From: Bartonella sp. A05
Lineage (GTDB): Bacteria; Pseudomonadota; Alphaproteobacteria; Rhizobiales; Rhizobiaceae
Direction of reading: 5' to 3'
DNA: 64,000 bases
NCBI RefSeq assembly: GCF_026930145.1
Contig: NZ_JANHOJ010000001.1
Location: forward strand, 496,001-560,000
In this document: piece by piece, positions 1 to 9,418 of the stretch
How positions within the stretch are numbered: the first letter of the stretch is position 1
How the letters are laid out: the number at the start of each line of letters is the position of its first letter
Translations under genes and position numbers: made by a program
The notes under the pieces: generated by a model
Told to the model about the DNA's origin: nothing
Databases searched by the model: none
What the model saw: the letters and a program-made list of their open reading frames with translations, nothing else

Positions 1-393
1 GCTGAAACCGTTGAAAGAGTTCGACTCGAACAAAAGGATTTTACCTTTCTTTATCAACAGGGTGATGTCTTGGTCTTTATGGATTCACAATCTTATGAAC
101 AGCTCGAATTGCAAAAAGATTTTGTTGGTGACCGCGCTGCTTTCTTGCAAGATGGGATGACTGTGACGGTTGAACTCTATCAAGAAAAACCAATTGGTAT
201 ATCGCTTCCCGATCAAGTCACCGTGACAATTGCTGAGGCCGATCCCGCAATTAAAGGGCAAACGGTTACATCATCTTATAAGCCCGCAGTGCTTGAAAAT
301 GGTATTCGTATTCTTGTGCCGCCTTTCATTAATTCGGGTGAACGTGTGATTGTTGACACAAATGAATTAATTTATTTGCGTCGTGCAAATTAA
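1..393 (+). CDS. efp: Elongation factor P, 5' end outside the window
   Basis: EF-P binds the ribosome between the P and E sites and relieves stalling at polyproline stretches. Reading frame 1 is open from base 1 to the TAA at 391-393, giving about 130 residues, the C-terminal two thirds of a protein that is normally about 188 residues. The visible part covers the two C-terminal OB-fold domains, with [14 protein letters not shown] and the closing [12 protein letters not shown] segment typical of the family. The N-terminal KOW domain with the modified lysine lies upstream of the window. suhB follows 18 bases later on the same strand, so the two are probably co-transcribed. Confidence 0.95.
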   Translation, partial: AETVERVRLEQKDFTFLYQQGDVLVFMDSQSYEQLELQKDFVGDRAAFLQDGMTVTVELYQEKPIGISLPDQVTVTIAEADPAIKGQTVTSSYKPAVLENGIRILVPPFINSGERVIVDTNELIYLRRAN

Positions 394-411
394 ACAAGAG
401 GTAAGTAAGAT

Positions 412-1203
412 ATGGCTCATTCTGCGATCATGCATGTTATGGTGCAAGCCGCAATTAAAGCTGGTCGCTCTTTAGTGCGTGATTATGGTGAAGTCCAAAA
501 TTTGCAAGTATCATTGAAAGGTCCAGCGCATTATGTCGGTAAAGCCGGCCGCAAAGCGGAAAAAATTATTTTCACGGATTTGATGAAAGCGCGACCCAAA
601 TTCAGTTTTCTTATGAAAAAAAATGAAGAAATAACGGGAGTAGATCCCCAGCATCGTTTCATTATTAATCCTTTGGATGGAACAACAAATTTTTTGCATG
701 GTATCCCTTTTTTCTCCGTTTCTATAGCTTTGGAACGTCAAGGCCAGATTGTTGCTGCTGTGATTTATAATCCTGTTTTTGATGAACTTTTTACTGCTGA
801 ACGCGGAAATGGTGTTTTCTATAATGATCGACGTTGTCGTGTTGCCGCACGGAGAAAATTAGAAGATTGTATGATTGCGACGGCAATTCCCCATTTAGGT
901 TCTCCCCAACATGGGCAATATCTGATTGAATTGCGTAATGTTATGGTTGAAGTTGCAGGTGTTCGCTCTTTGGGAGCCGCTTCTCTCGATTTGGCTTACG
1001 TGGCTGCGGGAAGAACAGATGGTTTGTGGATAAATAATCTTACAATTTGGGACATGGCTACAGGGATATTGATGGTTCGTGAAGCCGGTGGTTTTATTAC
1101 TGATAAAGAAGGAAAAAACGATATTTTTTGTGCAAAAAATATCGTTGCTGGCAATGAATTTGTTCAAGCGGAATTAAGGAAAATTCTCAAAAAAGGTATT
1201 TGA
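412..1203 (+). CDS. suhB: SuhB-like inositol monophosphatase family protein, probably catalytically dead
   Basis: 263 residues, full length for the family; GAGG at 400-403 precedes the ATG. IMPase-family enzymes hydrolyse inositol phosphates with Mg2+, and SuhB also acts in rRNA antitermination in enterobacteria. The fold signature PLDGTTNFLHGIPFF and the late WDMATG motif are present. Several metal-site positions are altered relative to relatives I remember: the usual I-D-P-L-D reads I-N-P-L-D (codon AAT near 668), the usual M-E-E-S-E-E reads M-K-K-N-E-E, and the usual A-D-R-K-A-E reads A-G-R-K-A-E. With the Glu and one Asp ligand gone, phosphatase activity is doubtful. The frame is intact, so a non-catalytic role or early decay are both possible. 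Confidence 0.85.
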   Translation: MAHSAIMHVMVQAAIKAGRSLVRDYGEVQNLQVSLKGPAHYVGKAGRKAEKIIFTDLMKARPKFSFLMKKNEEITGVDPQHRFIINPLDGTTNFLHGIPFFSVSIALERQGQIVAAVIYNPVFDELFTAERGNGVFYNDRRCRVAARRKLEDCMIATAIPHLGSPQHGQYLIELRNVMVEVAGVRSLGAASLDLAYVAAGRTDGLWINNLTIWDMATGILMVREAGGFITDKEGKNDIFCAKNIVAGNEFVQAELRKILKKGI

Positions 1204-1498
1204 ATGTTTCAGCTCTTTGCAAAAATATTCGAGGGATATGATATGCTAGAAGGTTTTTTTGTTGAAAAGTCCTGATTTCAAGACTATTTGAGGGAGCAGG
1301 ATTTTTCGCAAAAGCATCCGAAGGAGTAGGACACCAAGAACAAGAATGTGCTTGATTAAAGCAGGTCTGATCCTCAATTTTTGAGAGTATAAGGCTTCCT
1401 ACAAGAATATTCGGGAGCAGAGGATACGTTTTCAAGCATTGATAATGGTTATCCTTTTTAATGATGGTATGCTTTGGTGCTTGGTGGTTCTCTTTTTA

Positions 1499-3313
1499 CT
1501 ACGCTTTGTCTGGTGAGAATTGGAGTTTAGCCAAGCGCGCATAAACCCCGTTTTGTGCGACCAACTGTGCATGAGTCCCTTCTTCAACAAGAGTTCCTTT
1601 ATCGAGAACAAGAATACGATCTGCTTTTAAAACTGTGGCTAAACGGTGTGCGATAATCAAAGTTGTACGATTTTTCATGAGTTTTTCTAAGGCATCTTGT
1701 ACAAGCTTTTCGCTGTATGCGTCTAAAGCTGAAGTTGCTTCATCCAGTAGCAATAAGGGGGCGTTTCTTAAAATTGCTCGCGCTATGCCGATACGTTGTT
1801 TTTGTCCACCGGAAAGCATGATACCGCGTTCTCCAACCAGACTATCAAAGCCATCTGGTAAGGTTTCAATAAACTCAAAAGCGTTGGCAGCTTGGGCTGC
1901 GGCGATGATTTGTTCATGAGTGGCATTTTCAGTACCAAAGGCAATATTATCGCGTAATGTGCCATCAAAAATGTCGACATCTTGTGGGACATAAGCAATA
2001 AAGGAACGTAAATCATGCAGGGAAAGGCGGTTAATCTCAACGCCATCAAACTGGATATTCCCGCTTTCGGGATCATAGAAACGGAAAATAAGAGAAAAAA
2101 TGGTACTTTTTCCTGCACCAGATGCGCCTACAAAGGCAACTGTTTCCCCCGCTTTGATCGAAAAGGATAGATTCTGTAAAATTTTATCATTTGCTCTGGA
2201 AGGATAATTGAAATTGACTTTGTCAAAAACAATGGCTCCTTGAACGGGTTTTGCCAATGGCAAAGGGATACTAGGGGTCATAACAGAGGGTTTTTCTTGC
2301 AGAAGTTCTGAAAGCCGTTCAGCGGCACCCGCTGCTTGTGCTAATTCTGCACCGACTTCTGATAATTGTGCGAATGTGCTGGCACCGAATATTGCATAGA
2401 GGAAAAATTGACTTAATGCTCCAACAGACAGATTACCATTCAAAACATCACGTGATCCGATCCATAAAACTCCAACAACGCTGCTAAAAACCAAAGAAAT
2501 GGCAAATGCGGTAAAAATGGAACGCACGACAACTGAAGTGCGTGCTGTTTGAAATGCAGATTCAATTAAGTTTGAAAAACGTGTAGAAATAAGTTTCTCA
2601 GCGGTGAAGGCTTGTACCGTGCGAATAGCACTGACCTGTTCAGTCGCTAAAGCGTTTGCATCGGCAACACGATCCTGTGCTGTGCGTGTGTGTGTGCGAA
2701 CCTTTTGCCCAAAGATTACGAGGGGAAAGGTAACACAGGGAATGGTCAGTAGAACGAGTAAGGATAATTTGGCATTCGTAATGACCATCATTATCATTGC
2801 TCCGATGATGACAATCAGATGGCGCAAAGCAATAGAGATTGTTGATCCGAGTGCTGATTTTATTTGGGTTGTGTCTGTTAAAAGCCGCGAAACAATTGCG
2901 CCAGAGTGGGATTTGTCAAAAAAAGCAGGTGAAAGTTGCATGAGGTGCGTAAAAACATCGCGCCGTAAATCTGCGACAATATGTTCACCCAAAGTGGTAA
3001 CACAATAGTAGCGGCTGGCTGAAGCAAGAGCCATAAGTAAGGCTAACAACAACAAAATACCAAAATAAAAATCGAGTCTGCCACTCTCCGATGCGTTAAA
3101 ATCATGATCCATTATTTGACGAATAGCGATAGGAAAGACGAGTGTAATAAAAGCAGCAAGAGACAGAGACAATAAAGCACTTATCATAAGCCAGCGATAA
3201 CGTATAACGTAAGGACCAAAACTGGCAAGAAAAGTTAAAGAATGTTTTATGCTTAATGGTCTTTCGGGTCGTGTAGAACTCTTCAGGGATTCTGCGTGAT
3301 GTTGTTTATGCAC
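1499..3313 (-). CDS. MsbA-like ABC exporter, fused membrane and ATPase domains
   Basis: 604 residues, a half-transporter that would act as a homodimer in the inner membrane. About residues 35-320 hold six membrane segments and the C-terminal 240 residues the ATPase: Walker A GASGAGKST, Q-loop VPQD, signature LSGGQKQR, Walker B LLLLDEATSALD and switch His in IIAHRL. The substrate cannot be read from sequence; lipid A/lipid flippases and multidrug exporters share this architecture. The start is a GTG at 3313 with GAGG about 7 bases upstream. It stands alone, convergent with suhB and divergent from rpmE. Confidence 0.88.
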   Translation of the reverse strand: MHKQHHAESLKSSTRPERPLSIKHSLTFLASFGPYVIRYRWLMISALLSLSLAAFITLVFPIAIRQIMDHDFNASESGRLDFYFGILLLLALLMALASASRYYCVTTLGEHIVADLRRDVFTHLMQLSPAFFDKSHSGAIVSRLLTDTTQIKSALGSTISIALRHLIVIIGAMIMMVITNAKLSLLVLLTIPCVTFPLVIFGQKVRTHTRTAQDRVADANALATEQVSAIRTVQAFTAEKLISTRFSNLIESAFQTARTSVVVRSIFTAFAISLVFSSVVGVLWIGSRDVLNGNLSVGALSQFFLYAIFGASTFAQLSEVGAELAQAAGAAERLSELLQEKPSVMTPSIPLPLAKPVQGAIVFDKVNFNYPSRANDKILQNLSFSIKAGETVAFVGASGAGKSTIFSLIFRFYDPESGNIQFDGVEINRLSLHDLRSFIAYVPQDVDIFDGTLRDNIAFGTENATHEQIIAAAQAANAFEFIETLPDGFDSLVGERGIMLSGGQKQRIGIARAILRNAPLLLLDEATSALDAYSEKLVQDALEKLMKNRTTLIIAHRLATVLKADRILVLDKGTLVEEGTHAQLVAQNGVYARLAKLQFSPDKA

Positions 3314-3543
3314 TTTTGTGCCTCAAAAGATTTTATTGATTAAATTTCTTAAATACTTGTTTTTTTTTATGTATTCAATTATAATAAATTTTCAGCCTAT
3401 TGAATGTATAAAATAAAGTCAATGTAATAAAATATAAAGTCAGCGTGCCAAAGCAAAAACAAAAGCAATGTATCATATCGATGCATAAGCTGTTGTTTCG
3501 CATAAGCTGGTGTTTCGTTGTATAAAAACAGAAAGTTTACTGT

Positions 3544-3765
3544 ATGAAAGCGAATATTCATCCTAATTATCATATGATTAACGTTGTCATGACTGATGGA
3601 ACTCAGTATACAACGCGTTCGACTTGGGGAAAAGAGGGTGATACCCTTAATTTGGATATTGATCCAAGAACCCATCCAGCGTGGACGGGCGGTTCTCAAA
3701 CATTGGTAGATCGTGGTGGGCGCGTTTCTAAATTCAAAAATCGCTTTGGTAATCTTGGTGTTTAA
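3544..3765 (+). CDS. rpmE: 50S ribosomal protein L31
   Basis: 73 residues, the usual length. It begins [10 protein letters not shown], and the [14 protein letters not shown] and HPAWTGG segments match the alphaproteobacterial C-minus form, which lacks the zinc-binding cysteines. It is a structural protein of the large subunit. It is divergently arranged from the ABC exporter, and a stem-loop follows 25 bases after the stop. Confidence 0.97.
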   Translation: MKANIHPNYHMINVVMTDGTQYTTRSTWGKEGDTLNLDIDPRTHPAWTGGSQTLVDRGGRVSKFKNRFGNLGV

Positions 3766-3790
3766 AATTTGCGATCTGTAAAATGTGTTG

Positions 3791-3820
3791 GCTTTTGTGG
3801 AGTGTAAAAGACACAAAAGC
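3791..3820 (+). terminator. Stem-loop downstream of rpmE
   Basis: GCTTTTGTG (3791-3799) pairs perfectly with CACAAAAGC (3812-3820) around a 12-base loop, 25 bases past the rpmE stop. The tail is only weakly T-rich, so it may stabilise the mRNA end rather than terminate. Confidence 0.55.
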
Positions 3821-4293
3821 TTCAATAAGATTAGTCTATTTCTCTGGGATTAATCAGTTTTAAACCCCGATAAGGTTTGCGTTTCTTTTGCGTTTTTAAT
3901 GTGTCCAGCTTTATGACTTTCTGCAAAAGCTCAGAAAAGAATCGGTTAAAAACCTCTCATCTCATAAGGTGTGTGGCGAGGTCCTAAACGAATAATAGGT
4001 GGCGGATCTCTAGATCAAGCAGATGTTTAAGTTTGCGGCGAGATGGTGGCTGCCTTCTAAATAAAGCGGATAGCTCAATTCTGAGCAGGCTGGGTGGCTG
4101 AATAGTAAGTTCAGCAGATAGTCATTCAAAGTGCGATCGATAACTGTCTTCTAAGGTATACTAACAGCTGAATTTCAAGCAGATGATAGCAGCTCTTTAA
4201 GTGAAGCTGAGATGTTGAAGTCCGCAATAGAATCATAGCTAAGGCCCAAAAGAGGGGGCAAGAAGCTACATTTGAAGCAAAGCAAAAGATGAT
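3821..4293. other. Gene-free stretch between rpmE and yebC
   Basis: About 470 bases with no supportable ORF. Short runs such as GCAGATAGTT and CAAGCAGATG recur, suggesting decayed coding or repeat material. I see no promoter that I would defend. Confidence 0.4.
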
Positions 4294-5040
4294 TTACGCA
4301 GATAGTTTCGCTAAAATTTCATCGCTAACATCAAAATTAGTATAAACATTTTGCACGTCATCATCTTCTTCTAAAGTTGCAATAAGGCGTAAAACAGATT
4401 GAGCTTTTTCTTCATCTACGGGTGCAAGGATGGTGGCTTTCCAAATATTTTTGATGGATTCTGCTTCACCGAGTGTTGTTTCAAGCATTTTTGAAACTTC
4501 ACCAATATCTTCGAATGCGCAAATAATGTGGTGGCCAGTTTCTTCGGTTTGGACATCTTCAGCGCCTGCTTCAATGGCTGCATCCATAATGTTATCAGCT
4601 GTGCCCGCTTCAGGCTTGTAGACGATTTCACCAATTCGATTAAACATAAAGCTAACTGAACCCGTTTCTCCTAAAGCACCGCCTGATTTGGTAAATGCGG
4701 CACGCACATTTGAAGCGGTTCGGTTTCGGTTATCGGTTAAAGCTTCAACAATGATTGCAACGCCTCCAGGGCCATATCCTTCGTAGCGGACTTCATCATA
4801 ATGTTCGACATCACTGCCGGAGGCTTTTTTAATGGCTCGTTCAATATTATCTTTCGGCATTGATTGTGCTTTGGCATTTTGGACAGCGAGCCTTAAGCGC
4901 GGATTCATTGCAGGGTCAGGAGAGCCTTGTTTGGCCGCAACCGTAATTTCACGTGCAAGTTTGGAAAATATTTTCGAGCGCATTGCATCTTGACGTCCTT
5001 TACGGTGCATAATATTTTTAAATTGTGAATGGCCTGCCAT
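4294..5040 (-). CDS. yebC: YebC/PmpR family protein
   Basis: 248 residues, standard length. The N-terminus [18 protein letters not shown] and the [11 protein letters not shown] and [10 protein letters not shown] motifs are diagnostic. The family includes DNA-binding regulators and the mitochondrial translational activator TACO1, and recent work ties bacterial members to relief of ribosome stalling, so the exact role here is open. It is a single gene on the minus strand, ending in a ...LAKLSA tail. Confidence 0.95.
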   Translation of the reverse strand: MAGHSQFKNIMHRKGRQDAMRSKIFSKLAREITVAAKQGSPDPAMNPRLRLAVQNAKAQSMPKDNIERAIKKASGSDVEHYDEVRYEGYGPGGVAIIVEALTDNRNRTASNVRAAFTKSGGALGETGSVSFMFNRIGEIVYKPEAGTADNIMDAAIEAGAEDVQTEETGHHIICAFEDIGEVSKMLETTLGEAESIKNIWKATILAPVDEEKAQSVLRLIATLEEDDDVQNVYTNFDVSDEILAKLSA

Positions 5041-5189
5041 AGGCTTACCTTTCCGTTTAGGTGATCAAACGCTTTTTTCAGCAGAACAAACGTACCGCTG
5101 CGTAGGGTGAATAGATTTAAAAGCCCTTATAAGAAAATTCTGACCAAAGGTAAAGATATTCTCGTTAGAATTACTAAAAGATAGGTATC

Positions 5190-5218
5190 TTGTCGTAGCA
5201 TGAAAATCACGTTATAAT
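5190..5218 (+). promoter_or_regulatory. Candidate sigma-70 promoter upstream of trcR
   Basis: TTGTCG at 5190-5195 and a perfect TATAAT at 5213-5218 are separated by 17 bases, pointing toward the gene at 5396. This implies a 5' leader of about 170 bases in the otherwise empty 5041-5395 interval. Confidence 0.55.
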
Positions 5219-5395
5219 ATAAAGTAATTTCATGGCAGAATTGGTTTACTCTATGTTTCGCTTTATGAGAGCGAAAAGGAGAGAGTCTTAACATTTAAGT
5301 CAAAGGCTATCTAATATATAGAAATAAATACCTATAGCTTCAAAAGAGGGCAATACTCTGCTATAAAAACAGGTAAGTAAGAGGATGGTATAAAA

Positions 5396-6085
5396 ATGGC
5401 AATGCAACTTTTGATGCCCAAAGCAACAGCTGTTTGGCTGGTTGATAATACAGCACTTTCTTTCGATCAGATTGCAGAGTTTTGTAAATTACATGTGTTG
5501 GAAGTGAAAGCCATTGCTGATGGCGAAGCTGCCTACGGTATTAGAGGGCTGGATCCAATTAGTTCTGGACAATTGACGCGGAGTGAAATCGCACGGGTTG
5601 AAGCCGATAAAACCGCACGTTTAAGAATCTCTGAGTCAAGAGTGCATTTTTCTGAAAAAAAACGCAAGGGTGCTCGCTATATCCCTCTTTCTCGGCGTCA
5701 GGATCGCCCCAATGGTATTTTATGGCTCGTTCTTAATCATCCTGAGTTGAAAGATGCGCAAATTGCACGATTGATTGGAACAACAAAATCAACCATTGAG
5801 CAAATTCGCCACAGAACACATTGGAATAGTGCTAATTTAGTCCCTCGGGATCCTGTGGGGCTTGGTTTGTGCTCGCAAATGGATTTGAATATTGAACTCC
5901 AGCGCGTTGAAAAAAATCGTCCCGTATCTGTGGAGGAAGATAGGACTTTGCTTCCTGCATCGGTGACAGAAAATTTCGCTTTCAATGAAGCAGAGGTTGA
6001 ACAAGTCGTCGATAAAAATTTTGATGCCGATAAAATTTTCGCCAAATTAAACGCTCTTCAAAAGGATCGTCAAGACGATGTATAG
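5396..6085 (+). CDS. trcR: DUF1013 cell-cycle regulator, TrcR family
   Basis: 229 residues, conserved through Alphaproteobacteria. The body contains AVWLVDNTALSFDQIAEFC and, around residues 105-150, a helix-turn-helix-like stretch with IARLIGTTKSTIEQIRHRTHW. In Caulobacter the DUF1013 protein TrcR associates with RNA polymerase and affects cell-cycle transcription; transfer of that role here is by homology. AGAGGA sits before the ATG at 5396. The C-terminal 60 residues are acidic and less conserved. Confidence 0.85.
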   Translation: MAMQLLMPKATAVWLVDNTALSFDQIAEFCKLHVLEVKAIADGEAAYGIRGLDPISSGQLTRSEIARVEADKTARLRISESRVHFSEKKRKGARYIPLSRRQDRPNGILWLVLNHPELKDAQIARLIGTTKSTIEQIRHRTHWNSANLVPRDPVGLGLCSQMDLNIELQRVEKNRPVSVEEDRTLLPASVTENFAFNEAEVEQVVDKNFDADKIFAKLNALQKDRQDDV

Positions 6086-6310
6086 AATAATATAGGGTTG
6101 CGCGATGGTTCAAAACGGTTCTGAAAAAGGCGCTGTGAAGGCAATTGATAGAAAATGAGAACGAGATAGAAAATAAAAAGTGGTAAAGCTTTTTATATTA
6201 ATTAAACATTAACAATTATTCTTGCAGAGCTGTTAAGGTCATGTTCTTGCAGAGGTGGTAAGAATGTGCGTTATTTTAACTTTGACGTTGTTTATAAGGA
6301 GAAGCAGTCT

Positions 6311-6832
6311 ATGGACTCTATCAAAAGCGTTACTCGTCATCCATTTGCAGTGGTTCTTTTTTTTCTATTGGCTATGGTTGGTTGTGCTAAGAAAGATATC
6401 AATGCAACAAACAGTATGAGCAGTTATTCTATGGATGGTGCTGACGTTAAGAATGCAGTATCAGGTTCCGTACAGGACTTTGTTGTTAATGTTGGTGACC
6501 GCATTTTCTTTAGTCTTGATTCTTCTTCTATTGAGCCTGATGCTCAACGTATTTTGGAACGCCAAGCGGAATGGTTGCTTCGTAATCCTCACTATTTTGT
6601 TACGATTGAAGGTCATGCTGATGAACGCGGTACGCGTGAATATAATTTGGCACTTGGGCAGCGCCGCGCTGTTGCCGCACGCGATTATTTGATTTCTCTT
6701 GGGGTGTCTGCACAACGGTTGCAAACAATTTCATACGGAAAAGAAAGACCAGTGGCAATTTGTGACGATATTTCTTGCTGGAACCAAAATCGGCGCGCTG
6801 TGACGACAGTTAGTACCGTGAGAGATCGTTAA
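6311..6832 (+). CDS. pal: Peptidoglycan-associated lipoprotein Pal
   Basis: 173 residues. A lipoprotein signal peptide ends at A-M-V-G-C, so the mature protein is anchored to the outer membrane through Cys. The C-terminal OmpA-like domain carries FSLDSSSIEPDAQ, EGHADERGTREYN and GQRRAVAARDYL, the peptidoglycan-binding signature. Pal partners TolB in the Tol-Pal envelope system. I chose the ATG at 6311 because it follows GGAGAAG and places the hydrophobic segment at the true N-terminus; the frame is open upstream from 6266. cpoB and tilS follow. Confidence 0.95.
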   Translation: MDSIKSVTRHPFAVVLFFLLAMVGCAKKDINATNSMSSYSMDGADVKNAVSGSVQDFVVNVGDRIFFSLDSSSIEPDAQRILERQAEWLLRNPHYFVTIEGHADERGTREYNLALGQRRAVAARDYLISLGVSAQRLQTISYGKERPVAICDDISCWNQNRRAVTTVSTVRDR

Positions 6833-6915
6833 AAGAATTTGGTCAGTAGCCCCAAGGAGGCTGTTGATGCATCTTTGGCTTTAAGTTAGCCGTTGACAAG
6901 TCTTGATGGGGGGAT

Positions 6916-7863
6916 ATGAGCAAAAAGCTTTGTGTTTATTTTTCGTTAATCTTTATGGTATGTTTCGGTTCATCTGCTCAAAGTCGTATGCATGAAAACA
7001 ATCAGCTTTTCGTTGAGAGGTCCATGCAAGATCAAAACAGGTTTATAGAACGTGATGCTACTTCTGTCAAAGATGAATATTTAGAGTGGCTCTTGCATAG
7101 GATACAAATGGTGTTGGTTCATAACGATCAAGAGAAGACGGAAAATCAATTACACCAGTTTTTTGAGAAAGGAGGGGCTCTTTTTTATGTGTGTCCCTCT
7201 GATAATTTCCGTTTAGATGCGCAATTTCAGACATTTAAACGTGAGGATGAAAACCGATTCAGGAATAGAAATCAGAAATATGATGCTGGTGAGAAAAATG
7301 ATATTTCTGGCGTAAAGAAGAGTTCTTCTGGTATCAAGAATGATATATCAGATGCAAAGAAGCCCGCTTTTGATGTTAAGAATCATGGTGAGAATAAACA
7401 AGCTGGGGGAATGTATGAAAAGAACGGGCGTCCTGATGAAGCCCGTAGGAGTAAAAACCTTCACGATCTATCTTCCCCCAAAGCATTGTACAAAACAGGC
7501 TATCATTTTATTCTTTCTGCTCGTTATGGTGAGGCTGAAAAAGTCTTTTGCGCTTTTCAAAATCTTTATCGACAGGATCCTTTGAGCGGTGATGCTCTCT
7601 TTTGGTTGGCAGAATCTTTGTTAGGACAAAAACGGTATCGTGAAGCGGCACAAATGTATCTTACGGTGTGGCATGAGGATAAAAAGACGCTATATGGTCC
7701 TGAAATTTTGCTAAAATTAGCAATGAGCATGGCTGCTTTGGATCAACATGGAGCGGCGTGTGCGCTCTTTGCTGACATACAAAAACGGTATAAAACGTTG
7801 GAGAGTGTTTTTTATCAACGTCTTAAAAAAGAGCAGAGTCATTCTAAGTGTCCGTTAAATTAG
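6916..7863 (+). CDS. cpoB: CpoB/YbgF-like periplasmic TPR protein
   Basis: 315 residues with a signal peptide (about residues 1-22, ending SSAQS) and, from about residue 195, the YbgF-type TPR domain beginning SPKALYKTGYHFILSARYGEAEKVF. CpoB coordinates Tol-Pal with septal peptidoglycan synthesis. Residues about 115-180 form a Lys/Asp/Ser-rich linker with imperfect short repeats (KKSSSGIKND, KKPAFDVKN) instead of the usual coiled coil. Its place after pal supports the call. GGGGGG precedes the ATG. The stop overlaps the tilS start. Confidence 0.85.
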   Translation: MSKKLCVYFSLIFMVCFGSSAQSRMHENNQLFVERSMQDQNRFIERDATSVKDEYLEWLLHRIQMVLVHNDQEKTENQLHQFFEKGGALFYVCPSDNFRLDAQFQTFKREDENRFRNRNQKYDAGEKNDISGVKKSSSGIKNDISDAKKPAFDVKNHGENKQAGGMYEKNGRPDEARRSKNLHDLSSPKALYKTGYHFILSARYGEAEKVFCAFQNLYRQDPLSGDALFWLAESLLGQKRYREAAQMYLTVWHEDKKTLYGPEILLKLAMSMAALDQHGAACALFADIQKRYKTLESVFYQRLKKEQSHSKCPLN

Positions 7864-9272
7864 CTGCAAATCTTTTTAAAAAATCCGATTTTGCACATTG
7901 TCAAAAATTGATCCTTGCGGTCTCAGGAGGCAGTGATTCGCTTGCTTTAATGTTTCTGGTCAAAGATCATTTAAAAACCTTGCTTTCTCCCCCTGAGATG
8001 ATTGCCGTTACGGTTGATCACCAATTGCGTGAAGAATCCAGCGCTGAAGCAGAAAATGTTGCAAAAATTTGTTGTATCCAACAGATTAAACACGTCATTG
8101 TGCAATGGAAAGGTGAAAAGCCAAAGACAAATGTCTTGGAAAAAGCACGTGTCGCACGGTATGATTTACTTTTCAAAGAAGCTGAGAAACATGGTGCAAC
8201 GCTGATTATGACAGGGCATACGCTCAATGATCAGGTTGAAACTTATCAAATGCGCAGGAGCCGAAATGTTCAAAAGAATGCAGGTGCTTTGCAACAAGAA
8301 CCCTTTGAAAACATGGATAAAGGAGCTTGTGTGGAAAGTGCTGTCGCAGGCATCTTTGAAAAGAGCGATGCGTTAGTGCTGGAACGCGGTTTGTCTTGTA
8401 TCCCGCGGGAGGCTCTGTTGCGTCGAAAAGTGCGTTTGATTCGCCCACTTCTTGGTGTAAAGCGCAAAACATTGCGTGCTTATTTATGTTTTCGAAAAAC
8501 GACTTGGATTGATGATCCAACGAATGAAGATTTGAAGTTTGAACGCGTGCGTGTGCGTTATTCGATATCTCAGCAAAAATTTGTTTCTATTGCTAAAAAA
8601 GTGAATGAAGCTACGCTTAAACGCCGTAAACAAGCACAAAAAATTGCAGATTTGATTTTAGCATTGGATATCTCGGTGGAGTATGGGCGATGTTTTATTG
8701 GAAAGCCTGCGCCTTTTTTACTCCAACATCCTGGTTTCCCTTTTGTCGTTGGATTGTTTGCAGTGCTGATGGGGGGAAGACCTTATTTGCTTCCGTATCA
8801 AAAATTGGTCGCTTTAAGACAAAAATTATGTCTGCAATATCCAGAAAAACAGCGCTTTACTCTGGCTGGATCTGTTATCGAATATAATCAAAATAGCATT
8901 GTTTGTTGGCGCGAATCGCGAAACATTAAAGAGATAATTATTGACCCGGGACAAACGCTTTTATGGGATGGGCGCTATCAAATCACCAATCAGGGTATAA
9001 ATGCCATAAAGGTTAAATCTGCTGATCTTGTTCACTTGAAAGAGTGCCTTGATATGGGCATCGTTGATCTCGAACGTCCTCATTTTCCCTCTCTGCAATC
9101 GCTGCTGATGATCTCACATAACAACAGAATCGATATTCCAGAACTCTTTTATCCATTCCCTCTGCAGCACAAAGTCATTATAAAGCGAATTATAGCTCCA
9201 TTTGACTGGTTATTGTCATGCGAAGATGCTGCGCTTGTCAATGTTGTTTGGCCTTTTTTTAATATCGCGTAG
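7848..9272 (+). CDS. tilS: tRNA(Ile)-lysidine synthase
   Basis: 474 residues. TilS converts C34 of the CAU-anticodon tRNA-Ile to lysidine, switching decoding to AUA. The ATP pyrophosphatase P-loop LAVSGGSDSLAL is near residue 25, and TGHTLNDQVET carries the second conserved motif, with NDQ where DDQ is usual. The domain ends near residue 240, followed by a divergent C-terminal part. I accept the GTG at 7848, which overlaps the end of cpoB by 16 bases, because it leads straight into the conserved region; the overlap implies translational coupling. Confidence 0.9.
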   Translation: MSVKLAANLFKKSDFAHCQKLILAVSGGSDSLALMFLVKDHLKTLLSPPEMIAVTVDHQLREESSAEAENVAKICCIQQIKHVIVQWKGEKPKTNVLEKARVARYDLLFKEAEKHGATLIMTGHTLNDQVETYQMRRSRNVQKNAGALQQEPFENMDKGACVESAVAGIFEKSDALVLERGLSCIPREALLRRKVRLIRPLLGVKRKTLRAYLCFRKTTWIDDPTNEDLKFERVRVRYSISQQKFVSIAKKVNEATLKRRKQAQKIADLILALDISVEYGRCFIGKPAPFLLQHPGFPFVVGLFAVLMGGRPYLLPYQKLVALRQKLCLQYPEKQRFTLAGSVIEYNQNSIVCWRESRNIKEIIIDPGQTLLWDGRYQITNQGINAIKVKSADLVHLKECLDMGIVDLERPHFPSLQSLLMISHNNRIDIPELFYPFPLQHKVIIKRIIAPFDWLLSCEDAALVNVVWPFFNIA

Positions 9273-9418
9273 AAAAGATTCTTTAATATTGAAGAAAAGA
9301 TGAAGAAAAATTACTCTAAAAGATGATAAACATCTTCTCATACCTTGGCAAGGCGCAGACAAGGTTATATGTTAAAAAGTAATTTTTAAGAATCTATATC
9401 TGATGAAATGGATCTAAT

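Noticed and set aside
1187-1435. 82-residue minus-strand ORF after suhB
   Set aside because: It overlaps the end of suhB and has no SD or family resemblance.
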